Assembly (NCBI GenBank): GCA_021813745.1
Contig: JAKAJO010000046.1
Location: forward strand, 1-52,843
Length of the DNA stretch: 52,843 bases
Direction: 5' to 3'
Source: Acidobacteriota bacterium
GTDB taxonomy: Bacteria; Acidobacteriota; Terriglobia; Terriglobales; Acidobacteriaceae
The notes below the pieces were generated by a model. That model had not been told where the DNA came from, searched no databases, and saw only the letters and a list, made by a program, of their open reading frames with translations. Each line of letters opens with the position of its first letter. Position 1 is the first letter of the stretch. Below, piece by piece: positions 44,915 through 52,843 of the stretch. Both the position numbers and the translations under genes were made by a program.

Positions 44915-46261
44915 TCAATTCCATTGGCTTGCCTCACCCTCGCATGTCCAGACTCCATATCGCTCTCCGATCGACGGGCCCATCTTTCTGAGCAACTCGC
45001 ATTCGTCCACGAGGGTTTCCGGCGAGAGCAGTTCGTAGGCCAGGCGGGCGATGTCGGCAGGAGGCAAGTGGCAGACGAACCCCTCTTTCCGCAGCATGAA
45101 CGAAGCCTCATTTTGGGTTGCGGCCATGGCCTCTTTGCCCGCGTGATCGACCGTCCAGCCCGCCCGGTAGAAGACCCCGACCACCTGAAGGAGATTGATG
45201 TATGTAGTGTAGGCCTTGGCTCCGATCGTTAGATCCACGCAGGTGCGATCATCCAGGGGGAAGACCGTGAGCGGCGCGGCATTGGGCACGAACTGTATGA
45301 TGTCCATCGAAGAGGCGGAGAGGACCATCTCGTCGCCCCACCCTTCCCCGCCGCCGAGAGTCTCCTTTCTTTTTATGGCCAGCTCCGAGAGGTCCCGCAA
45401 GCTCGAAAAATCGGCGCACTCGACATAGCAGTGCGGCGCAACCAGCGCCGAACTCCATCCTTTCGTGCCGGCTTCCACCAGCAAATCGCGCAATTGTCCC
45501 AGGTGATTTTTGGGTGTGATGGGAAGCACCCCGGAGATCACCGATTTCCCCTCGACGATGCCACTCCCCGAAGTTAAGACACCGGCGACATCGCGCAGAA
45601 TCTGTTTCTGGCGAATGAGGCGCCGGCTTTTCGCGTTCCCGCTCTTGACCTCGATCAACTCGACATCCCCGTTGTCATGGATTGCGGTGACGTCCCCGAT
45701 AGCGATCGAATTGGTGACGGCGTTGAAGATGGCTTTGCGGTTCGCCGAGTCGTTGATGGCCGCCCATTGGCCCATCTCGGCGACGGTACCCTCGGCAAGG
45801 ATTGTCTGCTTCACCGGGTGGGACGAAAGGATGCGCGTGGTGAACCGGTCATAGTCGAAGGCTCGCCACGCCATGCCATCTCCGATCTGCCGGATGGCAT
45901 TGGCGATCAAACCATGCAGGGTGATCTGCGACCGGATGAATTCCGCGGCTCGATCGGGAAGATTGGCTTCGGTTTCGAGCTTTTCTTTATAGCTCTTGAT
46001 CGATTTCTCCTGCACCACGAGGTCTTCCAGCATATGCAGCTGCAGCTTGGAGAGAGCGAGCTTATTGCCCTTCCGCTTTCGACTGATCGACAGATAATCC
46101 TCGAGAATGTCCGGGTAATCCGAGGTGGCAAGACGCACCATGCCCGCGGCTTCATGTCCTTTGCCCGCGTTGCCGCGGCTCACGCTCCAGGAGAAAGCGC
46201 GCCGGTACCTATTGCGCAGGCGTTCCGGATCGGACGCAGATTCACATCTCTTCGAGCCCAT
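44915..46261 (-). CDS. hypothetical protein with PD-(D/E)XK-type nuclease motif
   Basis: A 448-residue protein. Its centre has the layout of a PD-(D/E)XK nuclease: Asp190 in IAIGDVTAI, then Glu204 and Lys206 in VELIEVKSG, followed by a basic RRLIRQKQIL helix. The N-terminal part is helical and basic (SKLQLHMLEDLVVQEKSIKS). The C-terminal half is mixed and of unknown role. Such a motif suggests cutting or binding of DNA or RNA, fitting its place in a defence island, but no exact family can be named. The start at 46261 is the longest reading; an ATG about 40 residues later is possible. A promoter may lie in the 174 bases before 46435. Confidence 0.65.
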   Translation of the reverse strand: MGSKRCESASDPERLRNRYRRAFSWSVSRGNAGKGHEAAGMVRLATSDYPDILEDYLSISRKRKGNKLALSKLQLHMLEDLVVQEKSIKSYKEKLETEANLPDRAAEFIRSQITLHGLIANAIRQIGDGMAWRAFDYDRFTTRILSSHPVKQTILAEGTVAEMGQWAAINDSANRKAIFNAVTNSIAIGDVTAIHDNGDVELIEVKSGNAKSRRLIRQKQILRDVAGVLTSGSGIVEGKSVISGVLPITPKNHLGQLRDLLVEAGTKGWSSALVAPHCYVECADFSSLRDLSELAIKRKETLGGGEGWGDEMVLSASSMDIIQFVPNAAPLTVFPLDDRTCVDLTIGAKAYTTYINLLQVVGVFYRAGWTVDHAGKEAMAATQNEASFMLRKEGFVCHLPPADIARLAYELLSPETLVDECELLRKMGPSIGERYGVWTCEGEASQWN

Positions 46262-46434
46262 GAATGGATTATTTCACTGGACCGGACGGCGAGCGCGTGA
46301 CACCGAGCGTGGCTCTCCCGAGTTTGTTCTATCGCGAGGAGCTCTTCTCCACGGGCCCCTCTCCTTACCATCCCGGCGCAGAGCGTCGGGTTCCGCTGCG
46401 TACGTCGTGGGCGGTGGTGGCGAAGCATTCCATG

Positions 46435-47196
46435 TTATTTGCGAAATCCACGACTCGCGACACGATCGATCTCGATGCGCGCTTCTGGGACCAACGCCCT
46501 GGACAGCGGGTGCTGCGCGGGATCTCCCTTCTCCCCTCGCACATTGCTTTCGTCGATCAACCCCATCTCGTCTGCTTCGAGCCACGCAAGTCTCTCGTCG
46601 CGGTAGGTCTTGCGCCAGATTTCAGAACCTTCGTGAAGGCAGAGCGTGCAAGCGTCGCCCAGCCCAGGCCGTATAAAGCTCGGTTTGACAAGGAATAGGC
46701 GCGGGGACGGGAGCCTCGTCTCTTTTGCGCCGACTTCCTGGGCGGATGACTTTTCTTCCCCGCCCCCGCGGCCGGGCTCTGCTCCATTCTTATATTTGAG
46801 CCTGATCTTGGCTTCGACGTGCCGTTGACACCGACGGCCCCTTCTGCGTCCTTTCGGGCTGCCCTCATCTCCCCGACAATCCAGCCTTACCTCCCTTTCA
46901 ACCGCACCCGACCGAACCATTTCGTGGATTTCTCGATCCAGTTCGTAGCCGCCCCTGCGACAGAACGTGTTTCCACACGGCATCAGCCCGCCGTTCCAGG
47001 AAACGCGCCACGTTCCGCGGCGGATTTCCTGCAGGAAGTCGTACTCCACGAATTCCACCGCCGCCTCGTCGAGGGCCGGAAAGGCCTCCGCGAAGGAACC
47101 CAATTTCATGAAAACCCGGTGAGATCGATCCATTGGCTCGCTCATTGCAGCCCACCATCCTTTCTTTATTAGAATCTGTTGTTTACTGGAAACCAT
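46435..47196 (-). CDS. hypothetical Cys-containing protein
   Basis: A 253-codon frame ending 173 bases before the nuclease-like gene. It has Cys pairs (MPCGNTFC and ACTLCLH), a very basic middle (KGRRRGRRCQRH) and two sensible-looking helical parts (SFAEAFPALDEAAVEFVEYD; TYRDERLAWLEADEMGLIDE). Zinc or nucleic-acid binding is possible. A second start (ATG 47145) follows within 20 codons. An opposite-strand frame at 46264-46698 overlaps it but lacks a ribosome site. No family recognised; moderate belief that it is real. Confidence 0.5.
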   Translation of the reverse strand: MVSSKQQILIKKGWWAAMSEPMDRSHRVFMKLGSFAEAFPALDEAAVEFVEYDFLQEIRRGTWRVSWNGGLMPCGNTFCRRGGYELDREIHEMVRSGAVEREVRLDCRGDEGSPKGRRRGRRCQRHVEAKIRLKYKNGAEPGRGGGEEKSSAQEVGAKETRLPSPRLFLVKPSFIRPGLGDACTLCLHEGSEIWRKTYRDERLAWLEADEMGLIDESNVRGEKGDPAQHPLSRALVPEARIEIDRVASRGFRK

Positions 47197-47240
47197 CCGC
47201 CACCTCTTCTGCCCGGAGAGGAGCGCTCACTTGGCGAATC

Positions 47241-47257
47241 TTATCACCTGATGATAA
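47241..47257. promoter_or_regulatory. candidate TumA operator
   Basis: TTATCA (47241-47246) and TGATAA (47252-47257) are perfect inverted repeats around a 5-base centre, ending 11 bases before the tumE start. Toxin-antitoxin operons are usually repressed by their DNA-binding antitoxin at such a site. It lies in the gap shared with the divergent gene at 47196. Confidence 0.5.
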
Positions 47258-47268
47258 CATGAAGATTG

Positions 47269-47628
47269 ATGAAGCGCGATGCGAGCCTCGATACGTTGCT
47301 TCTCCTCGACGGAGAGATCTTTGTGGTCGAGGGAAGTTTCTGGGTCAAGTTCGCAGTCAAGAAGGTTCCACCGACCCCGGAAAAACCCCACGGCCTCGAT
47401 TACTCGCTGACGCTTCACGACGGCGACAATGAGCGCCTGTTGGGGTTCGACAATGCTCATTCCATCCGCGAAGGGGCGGGGCCAGGCGCCCCGACCCGGA
47501 TCGAGTACGACCATAAGCACAAGGGCGAGCGCGTTCGTTTTTATGACTATACCGATTCGATGTCTTTGTTAGCGGACTTTTGGACGGAAGTCGATCTGAT
47601 CTTGAAGGAAAGGAGTACAACGCCATGA
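47269..47628 (+). CDS. tumE: toxin TumE (DUF6516 family)
   Basis: A 119-residue protein with the compact beta-rich pattern of the TumE/DUF6516 toxin family: LLLLDGEIFVVEGSFWVKFA, KKVPPTPEKPHGLDYSLTLH, NERLLGFDNAHSI, IEYDHKHKGERVRFYDYTD and LLADFWTEVDLIL. Length and block order match the family almost end to end. ATG 47269 is used; an in-frame TTG three bases earlier is an alternative. The stop overlaps the start of the antitoxin gene (ATGA), so the two are translationally coupled. Family members inhibit growth when unpaired; the molecular target is not visible from the sequence. Confidence 0.85.
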   Translation: MKRDASLDTLLLLDGEIFVVEGSFWVKFAVKKVPPTPEKPHGLDYSLTLHDGDNERLLGFDNAHSIREGAGPGAPTRIEYDHKHKGERVRFYDYTDSMSLLADFWTEVDLILKERSTTP

Positions 47629-48062
47629 AGACTTTGAGAGTTGGGATCGCATCCCGCGAAGGGTATAAGAAGCGGACACTGGCTATCGCAAGCGGAAAAT
47701 ACGTCCCCTCAAAGAACGAGCCTAAGGTTTGGTTTGAGTCTCTCGGCACTTTGTCGCAAGTGCTTTCGGACGATAATCGCGATCTGTTGAAGTTGATTCT
47801 CGAAACTCATCCCCAATCTCTGAACGAATTAGCAAAGAGATCTGGAAGAGCGATCTCGAATCTCTCCCGAACGCTCAGGAAGATGGAGCACTACGGGCTC
47901 GTTCATTTTGAGCCGGGTCCCAATCGACAACTTGCGCCTAAAGTCGTTTACTCGGGAATCGAATTGCAGCTGTCCTTTCAGGGCAGTTCGGAGCCGGGAT
48001 CGCAAGTGATCTTGCGATCCCGGCATCCTTCTTATCCCTCGCATAGCTTAACGGGTGACTGA
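47625..48062 (+). CDS. tumA: antitoxin TumA (winged-helix)
   Basis: A 145-residue partner of TumE. Residues about 45-105 form a winged helix-turn-helix, with recognition segment LNELAKRSGRAISNLSRTLR and wing HYGLVHFEPGPN. The N-terminal part has the family opening TLRVGIASREGYKKRTLAIA. ATG 47625 overlaps the toxin stop. It should neutralise TumE and repress the operon, probably at the TTATCA-N5-TGATAA site upstream. The toxin-first order is usual for this pair. Confidence 0.82.
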   Translation: MKTLRVGIASREGYKKRTLAIASGKYVPSKNEPKVWFESLGTLSQVLSDDNRDLLKLILETHPQSLNELAKRSGRAISNLSRTLRKMEHYGLVHFEPGPNRQLAPKVVYSGIELQLSFQGSSEPGSQVILRSRHPSYPSHSLTGD

Positions 48063-48424
48063 CGAGGGTTCAGTGTATCTGTTTTCCTGTTTTCACGGCG
48101 GCCCGCCGAGTCCTGACTGCTGTCGAAACCCCGGAGTTCTCACCGCCCGGGAATTTCCTACTATCGGGCTGTGATGGCCCACATCCCGCACACCTGCCCG
48201 CTGCCGTGGTGCGATTTCGCCCGACGCTTGAAGGAGGGGAAGACTGACTCAGGGTTCAGCACACCTCTGACACCCCATCCGTCTTCCTGAAGTTGTTTTC
48301 CGCCACCGGCTAATCCCTTCCATCCATAAACCCCTTCCATTTCCAACCCACAATCTCTTGGCCGCGGCGCTCACGTTCCGCGGCCTTTCTGTTTTTTCCC
48401 CTGCTTACACTTCGGAGTTTTCCC
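48063..48424. other. intergenic region before the second recombinase
   Basis: About 360 bases with no convincing gene. A 38-codon frame (48174-48290) has two Cys residues but nothing else to support it. The region probably carries the promoter and possibly the recombination site of the recombinase gene; no clear repeat pair was found. Confidence 0.4.
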
Positions 48425-49768
48425 ATGCAAGACAAACTCATCACCTCTTCTCACCTTTCTGCCGGTCTCGAAGACTTAATTCAGCAAGCCAACGACCTCA
48501 TCCGTGCCGCCAAGGCCCCTTCCACCCGCAAGGCCTACCAATCCGATTTCCGGATCTTCGAATCCTGGTGCGCCGCCCATGGACTTGCATCGCTGCCATC
48601 CGCTCCTCAGACCATCGCTCTTTATATAGCGTCGTGCGTCGTCGCCCGTTTAGCACCCGCGACGATCGCCAGACGTTTGGCATCCATCTCGAAAGCCCAC
48701 CATGCAGCTGGATTCGAAGACTCTCCCGCGTCCACCAAGCACTTCGTTGTTGGCGAAGTCCTCAAGGGCGCCCGCCGCACCCTGGGCGTCGCGCAAAAAT
48801 GTAAGGACCCACTTCTGCTGAACGACATCTGCCGACTGCTTGCGGCGTGTCCGAAGAATCTTCTCGGTCTGCGTGATCGCGCTTTAATCCTGATTGGATT
48901 CGCGGGAGCGTTTCGTCGCTCCGAACTCTGTGCGATGACCGTGGCTGATTTGTGTTTTTCAGCTTCCGGTCTCGTGATCAACGTACCGCGCTCAAAAGCC
49001 GATCAGGAGCAGGCCGGCGAAAAGGTCGCGATCCCGTTTGGCGAGCACGATGATACGTGCCCGATCAAGGCGCTCCACCAGTGGCTCAAGTCAGCCAAGA
49101 TAACCGAGGGCGCCGTCTTTCGCGGAGTCGATCGCCACGGCCGCGTAGCTTCCACTGGCCTGCATCGCGACTCGATCGCGGCGATCTTCAAAACCGCCGC
49201 AGCGAGGGCCGGCATGAATGCATCGAACATCGCCGGTCACAGCGTGCGCGCGAGCATGGCGACTCAGGCGACGATGAATGGATCGTCCGAGCGCGTCATC
49301 GCGAAAACCACTCGGCACAAATCCCGTCGCGTCTTGCGGCGCTACATCCGCCCTGGAGAGATGTTCCACGAGAATGCGAGCGCGAGTCTCGGCCGATGGT
49401 CAGATTTCCCGGGCCCTGGCCATCTGGTCCCGGAAAATCACCTCTTCTCAGAGGTCAGCACTGAACTAAGCTTTGCCGCTCTTCTTCGCCGCGGCCTTGT
49501 TCGCCGCCCAGCGCTTCTTCTGCGCCTCGGCGATCCGCGCCCGACCCTCCGCACTCAAGCGGTGGCGCTTACGGCCGCCGGCCGCCTTCTGGACGGATGG
49601 TGCCTTCGTGGCCGATTGTGGTGCGGTGCCGGCCAGCAGCTTGCGAGCGTCTTCGAGCCGCTTGATCTCCGCATCGATCGCGGCCAACAGAGTGTCGTGA
49701 CTCATCTTCGTCATCCTTCCGTGAGGCCGCTCTGCCAGCGTACTCAAACTAACATCATCGCACAGTAA
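48425..49768 (+). CDS. tyrosine recombinase with abnormal C-terminal read-through
   Basis: A 447-residue XerC/integrase-type recombinase. The N-terminal SAM-like core-binding domain (about 30-120; STRKAYQSDFRIFESWCAAH) is followed by the catalytic domain with Arg164 (FAGAFRRSEL), Lys191, His272-Arg275 (GHSVRAS), His298 and Tyr307 (RRYIRP). The natural protein should end soon after MFHENASASLG (about residue 323). The last roughly 125 residues are Arg/Leu-rich and lie antisense to a small real gene at 49466-49705, so the native stop has probably been lost by mutation. The catalytic residues are all present, so activity is possible. Confidence 0.85.
   Translation: MQDKLITSSHLSAGLEDLIQQANDLIRAAKAPSTRKAYQSDFRIFESWCAAHGLASLPSAPQTIALYIASCVVARLAPATIARRLASISKAHHAAGFEDSPASTKHFVVGEVLKGARRTLGVAQKCKDPLLLNDICRLLAACPKNLLGLRDRALILIGFAGAFRRSELCAMTVADLCFSASGLVINVPRSKADQEQAGEKVAIPFGEHDDTCPIKALHQWLKSAKITEGAVFRGVDRHGRVASTGLHRDSIAAIFKTAAARAGMNASNIAGHSVRASMATQATMNGSSERVIAKTTRHKSRRVLRRYIRPGEMFHENASASLGRWSDFPGPGHLVPENHLFSEVSTELSFAALLRRGLVRRPALLLRLGDPRPTLRTQAVALTAAGRLLDGWCLRGRLWCGAGQQLASVFEPLDLRIDRGQQSVVTHLRHPSVRPLCQRTQTNIIAQ
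49466..49705 (-). CDS. small basic KRWA-type protein
   Basis: A 79-residue, Lys/Ala/Arg-rich protein. It starts with an acidic helix (TLLAAIDAEIKRLEDARKLL). It ends in a basic tail with the motif LSAEGRARIAEAQKKRWAAN, a signature seen in small nucleoid- or DNA-associated proteins of soil bacteria. AAGGA about eight bases upstream supports ATG 49705. The opposite strand carries the read-through tail of the recombinase, which I take as the non-native frame. Role unknown; nucleic-acid binding is likely from its charge. Confidence 0.65.
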   Translation of the reverse strand: MSHDTLLAAIDAEIKRLEDARKLLAGTAPQSATKAPSVQKAAGGRKRHRLSAEGRARIAEAQKKRWAANKAAAKKSGKA

Positions 49769-49829
49769 GTGCTACTCCGAGGCGAATCGCCGCGGTCGCT
49801 AGGCCCGCGAAGCCGCAGAGAGGAACAGC

Positions 49830-50150
49830 ATGAATCGCCCCATCATCAACCTGATCGCCGCGGTCGAGAGGAGCGAACACGGCTACGCGGACGTGCCACC
49901 CGGCTCCGTCAACGACGAGATCGAAAGCGAGTTAGCGGCCTACGGATACGCGGTCGCGCGCAGCGACCGGCTGTGGCTCGGAGGGTACAGAGTCCATTCG
50001 CCGGAATCGATTCTGTTTGGAAACTACAGGCCATACGTGCCGCCATCCAACTTCACTTGCATAGCACCCCGGTCTGCGCATGTCCCCGATGCCCGCGACT
50101 TCGACCTCGAAGCCGTCCTTGAGGAACGCGGAGAGATCCTCTCCAACTGA
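49830..50150 (+). CDS. small hypothetical protein
   Basis: A 106-residue acidic soluble protein of no family I recognise. It begins MNRPIINLIAAVERSEHGYA and continues SVNDEIESELAAYGYAVARS and a Tyr/Pro-rich centre (GNYRPYVPP). AGGA a few bases before ATG 49830 supports the start. It is the first of several short genes in the same direction at the right end. Confidence 0.6.
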   Translation: MNRPIINLIAAVERSEHGYADVPPGSVNDEIESELAAYGYAVARSDRLWLGGYRVHSPESILFGNYRPYVPPSNFTCIAPRSAHVPDARDFDLEAVLEERGEILSN

Positions 50151-50308
50151 CCATCGTCGGAGCTCATTTCGCCGCAGCCTCTCCCTGCGAACAGCAATAA
50201 AGACCATGAGACCTCACAGTCTCCGCACCATCCTCACGCATCCTTCCTGCCCGACTCCCATCCGTTCTCTTCAATCTGACAACCCTCCCCCATGCTCAAA
50301 GGAGAATC

Positions 50309-50743
50309 ATGTCGAACCCAAAATTCCTGCCTTCACTTCGTGACAGCGAAACCGTCATCTGCGTGCGATGTAACGCTTCCCAATACCCGAGGAACGGCGC
50401 TTGCATTAGATGCCAGGCTCCCCTGGGGCTTGACTATGTGAGTCTTGAACTCAACACCCTGCTCGATCCCTGTTCGGAGGATCACAAGAAGCAGATTGCG
50501 CGCGGGATTGGCATGTTGCTCCGGACCCTGCGCAATCGCCGTGGACTCTGCCAGTCGCGACTGGCTGCACGGGCCGCAGGCTGCATAGCCCGCAGTCACC
50601 TTTCCAGGGCCGAATGCGGCCGCACGCTCCTTCCGCTCAACAAGCTGTTACCCATTGCGAAGGCTCTCGGGCTGACAGCTGTGATCCTGCGCTTCGAGGC
50701 GGCTACGCCGCGGCGAACTCATACATCAAGCGATCACGGTTGA
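50309..50743 (+). CDS. zinc-ribbon plus helix-turn-helix (XRE-like) protein
   Basis: A 144-residue protein. Cys18, Cys21, Cys32 and Cys35 form a short zinc ribbon (CVRC, CIRC). Residues about 60-125 form an XRE-type helix-turn-helix: IARGIGMLLRTLRNRRGLCQ, LAARAAGCIARSHLSRAECG and LLPLNKLLPIAKALGL. AAAGGAG before ATG 50309 supports the start. A DNA-binding regulator is likely; the target is unknown. Confidence 0.75.
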   Translation: MSNPKFLPSLRDSETVICVRCNASQYPRNGACIRCQAPLGLDYVSLELNTLLDPCSEDHKKQIARGIGMLLRTLRNRRGLCQSRLAARAAGCIARSHLSRAECGRTLLPLNKLLPIAKALGLTAVILRFEAATPRRTHTSSDHG

Positions 50744-50878
50744 ACATAGCGCTTTGTTCAAAGATGTGTACCGCAGGAACATCCCAAAGTACTCATTCAC
50801 CTTCCTTGCAGACGTTCCTCTCCGAGAATTTGAGAAGTGGGTAGGTCTAGCGACGCATGCCCCGGAGAGGAAGATCGA

Positions 50879-51160
50879 ATGGCAAACGACGACAACAACA
50901 TTGAAAACGAAGACGCGCCTGAGCAAGGAGGCGAGCAGGAGTTTGACTTTTGGAGTGATGCGGGCGCGAAACGCTACAACGAGATCCTGGACGAGGGAAG
51001 CGCCTACCTTTCGACCGGTGTCCGTCTATCGAAGGATCCCGAGGCGGATCTCGACGATGAGCCTTGCGAATACCTTGATCCGGATCTCTACGACCCGGAC
51101 GAAGAAACTCTACCGTCTGGCGAAATGGAGTTGATCTTTGAGAACTCCTTCATCATGTAG
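50879..51160 (+). CDS. small acidic hypothetical protein
   Basis: A 93-residue strongly acidic protein with a Glu/Asn/Asp-rich start and a middle DFWSDAGAKRYNEILDEG, followed by an Asp/Pro-rich part (DDEPCEYLDPDLYDPDEE). GGAGAGG lies upstream of ATG 50879; an earlier in-frame start at 50837 would include that site. It may bind basic proteins or metal, but no family is recognised. Confidence 0.55.
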   Translation: MANDDNNIENEDAPEQGGEQEFDFWSDAGAKRYNEILDEGSAYLSTGVRLSKDPEADLDDEPCEYLDPDLYDPDEETLPSGEMELIFENSFIM

Positions 51161-51305
51161 GTCCGCACCGCGATCTCGAAGGCGGGCGTGCTCCATCCGG
51201 CAGAAACGCGCGGTATGGGCATCCCGCCTCAAACTCTTCGAGGGCAGGAGATCCTGCACCCGCATTGCCGCGACCATGTTCGAAGACAACCAATGGAGAC
51301 AATGA

Positions 51306-51629
51306 ATGAAAGCTTCTATCCTTCGCACCATCTCGATCTGTCTGCTCAGCGCCGTCACCCTCACAGGATGCGCATCCGGAGGATCGGAATTCCTTGGCAG
51401 CTGGGTCAACACGAAGAATCCCAACGATACGTTCCAGGTCACTCGGAACGGCGATGAATTTCTCATTGCCAGCCCGGAGCAAAAGGCAGGAGTGGGAGCT
51501 ATCTATAAGGATGGAACTCTTGAAGTGAAGGGAGCGCTCCTCTCCACGAACCTCACCTATGTCAAGCGGACCGACACCATTCTGACACCGGGATTCTTCG
51601 GCCAGGTCGAATACAAGCGGAAGAGATGA
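51306..51629 (+). CDS. small lipoprotein
   Basis: A 107-residue protein with a lipoprotein signal peptide: basic start (MKASILRT), hydrophobic core and lipobox LTGC at about residues 19-22. The Cys should be lipidated and the signal cut by signal peptidase II (lspA is in this window). The mature part (FLGSWVNTKNPNDTFQVTRN, then VKGALLSTNLTYVKR) is a small beta protein of the kind with lipocalin-like strands. Function unknown. Confidence 0.75.
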   Translation: MKASILRTISICLLSAVTLTGCASGGSEFLGSWVNTKNPNDTFQVTRNGDEFLIASPEQKAGVGAIYKDGTLEVKGALLSTNLTYVKRTDTILTPGFFGQVEYKRKR

Positions 51630-51755
51630 GCGGGCCGGGGCGACTCCCGGGCCGGATTCAGTTCCCCCGAACCGAGTGTCGCCCATGCATTCACCTCAAA
51701 GCGCCTGCCGTGCTGGGTTCGATCCTCCGAGTTCAGCTTGTGCGAAGGAGTTCCG

Positions 51756-52025
51756 ATGAACGATCTTGACCTATTTCTCGATTTGCCGATCACCGCACAG
51801 CTAGCTGCGATTTGCTTTGTTGCATGCGGAACTTGCCTGTTTGCGATGCTTCTTCTGGAGCCGCGGCGGGACTGCTTCTTCCTGCGCTGGCCCCCGGAAA
51901 CAAGATTCCTCGCTCTCGTGGTCTCGCCGACCCTGCTCATTCTCTGGCCCATCGTGCTCTATGCGTGGTTTCTCAAATCCCGGGGAATAGAACTGGGAGA
52001 CCCGGATTTTGGCGACGATGACTGA
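51756..52025 (+). CDS. small membrane protein with two helices
   Basis: An 89-residue protein with two predicted membrane helices (ITAQLAAICFVACGTCLFAM and FLALVVSPTLLILWPIVLYA) joined by a basic loop (EPRRDCFFLRW), and an acidic tail. AAGGAG lies five bases before ATG 51756. No family recognised. Confidence 0.65.
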   Translation: MNDLDLFLDLPITAQLAAICFVACGTCLFAMLLLEPRRDCFFLRWPPETRFLALVVSPTLLILWPIVLYAWFLKSRGIELGDPDFGDDD

Positions 52026-52843
52026 AGCCATGATGAGTGCAGCCGAGTAAGGCAACAACCCTCATCTGAACCCAGCTCTTTTCTTCGATCCCCTCCGGCT
52101 GGTTACAATCTCATGCCCCCACTGAATACAAACTTATGCCCTTACCTGCCGCGGCTCGATGGTGCCGCTGGCCTGGGCCAGACTACAGTGGACATCCGCC
52201 AGACGAATGTTATCCGGGTGACGTTTACCAATCAGTAAAATTCTTCCCTTTAAAACCTAATCTTGCGTCACGATTAAGGAGTGGCAGCGGTCAGAAAATG
52301 CCCCATACTCGATGCAAAAGGGTGAAAACCACGGCGAAGAGGTTTCAAAGGTCAGCATGGCCGACCACTCGGGCGCGACGGTCCCGAAGTCTCCGTTTTT
52401 CCGTGCAATTGGTGGATTCCTCAATACTTGCGGACAGCCGACTTGGAACTCGGAAAGCCGAGCACTTACCGTGCAGAACTGACCATTTTCCTGGAAGTGC
52501 AACCAGGTGCTGTCGGGTGCACTCGTTCGCACCCGTGACAAGAGGGTTCGGAAATTGCGCCTCTTAAACCCGGCACAATGAGCGAGGGATTGCTCCTGAT
52601 CGGGCCGCGTCAACAGGTAAAGATTTTGGCACGGAAGTCCTTACGCCAGTCAGGTTCCCCGTCTTCCTGAGTAGTGGACGTAGCCGCCACCATGGTCGCC
52701 GATGTGTCCTCCTACTGTATCCGTCAGAGCATCACACCTGTTCGGGAGGGGTGGACTGGTGATTTGCTAGGGATATGAACGAAACGGGAGTAAGGGAGTT
52801 TGTGCGCCGCCGACGGAGTCGGGCCGAAGCAGCAGAATTGGTT
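52026..52843. other. right end without a supportable gene
   Basis: About 820 bases with only short frames lacking ribosome sites or motifs. I see no RNA gene, terminator or repeat here that I can support. A gene may begin beyond the window edge. Confidence 0.4.

Larger units (their letters stand above)
31099..49400. mobile_element. probable integrated genomic/defence island (borders approximate)
   Basis: The stretch begins with a tyrosine integrase beside a tRNA gene and reaches a second tyrosine recombinase. It is dominated by defence-type and unknown genes, pseudogenes and gene-poor DNA, unlike the compact housekeeping DNA to the left. The right border is only a guess, because no direct repeat of tRNA sequence was found in the window. 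The tRNA 3' end faces away from the integrase, which is unusual for a tRNA-integrated island. Confidence 0.45.

Noticed and set aside
46264..46698. Plus-strand frame of 144 codons
   Set aside because: No ribosome site, overlaps the minus-strand gene ending at 46435, and its composition is less protein-like.
48279..52670. CCGTCTTCCTGA at 48279-48290 and 52659-52670 as island attachment repeats
   Set aside because: A 12-base match is expected many times by chance in 53 kb, and no recombination context supports it.

Overview
The window looks like chromosomal DNA of an acidobacterium (class Terriglobia, Acidobacteriaceae-like). The main evidence is a giant Oar-type TonB-dependent transporter with an N-terminal carboxypeptidase-regulatory domain, several TonB-family proteins, and moderately GC-rich coding sequence. 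This placement is inferred from gene content only; there is no rRNA in the window.

Left part (about 1-31100), core-like and intact. It holds an SRPBCC/ArsR pair, a secreted GH3 glycosidase and a TonB protein. These are followed by ileS-lspA, a secreted M1 aminopeptidase, a small TonB-domain protein and a HAD hydrolase. A Tat-exported three-subunit molybdenum hydroxylase comes next (PaoABC-like, gene order A-C-B, followed by a Cys-rich small ORF). Then come a glycan cluster (GT2, methyltransferase, GT2-NodB fusion), groES-groEL behind a CIRCE-like element, the Oar-like transporter, and a BtuB-like receptor under a cobalamin riboswitch. A tRNA-Arg(CCU) closes this part.

Right part (about 31100-49400), accessory. 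A tyrosine integrase gene lies next to the tRNA and a second one lies at 48425. Between them is a partly decayed defence island. It holds a type III restriction (Res) pseudogene, a 2-kb gene desert with CGTACGGA repeats and one type I-E-like CRISPR repeat, and a wHTH-nucleotidyltransferase/HEPN pair. It also holds an unknown gene coupled to a 48-residue membrane protein, a short prokaryotic Argonaute operon, a DUF4238-like gene, a PD-(D/E)XK-type gene, and a TumE/TumA toxin-antitoxin pair. From 49466 onward there are short lineage-type hypothetical genes, a zinc-ribbon/HTH protein and a lipoprotein.

Main discovery candidate: the minus-strand operon 42382-38207. Gene 1 fuses a purine nucleoside phosphorylase/nucleosidase domain, with active-site residues present, to a C-terminal APAZ-like region. 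Gene 2 is a catalytically inactive short Argonaute (MID-PIWI), coupled to gene 1 by an ATGA overlap. Gene 3 is a DUF6236-like protein. By analogy with SPARTA and SPARSA, and with PNP-domain immune effectors that cleave ATP, this would be a guide-triggered nucleotide-depleting abortive-infection system. In this copy gene 2 is frameshifted at a six-base homopolymer and gene 3 is also frameshifted. No frameshift was found in the left 30 kb, so the island may be decaying, or the frameshifts may be switchable or assembly errors.
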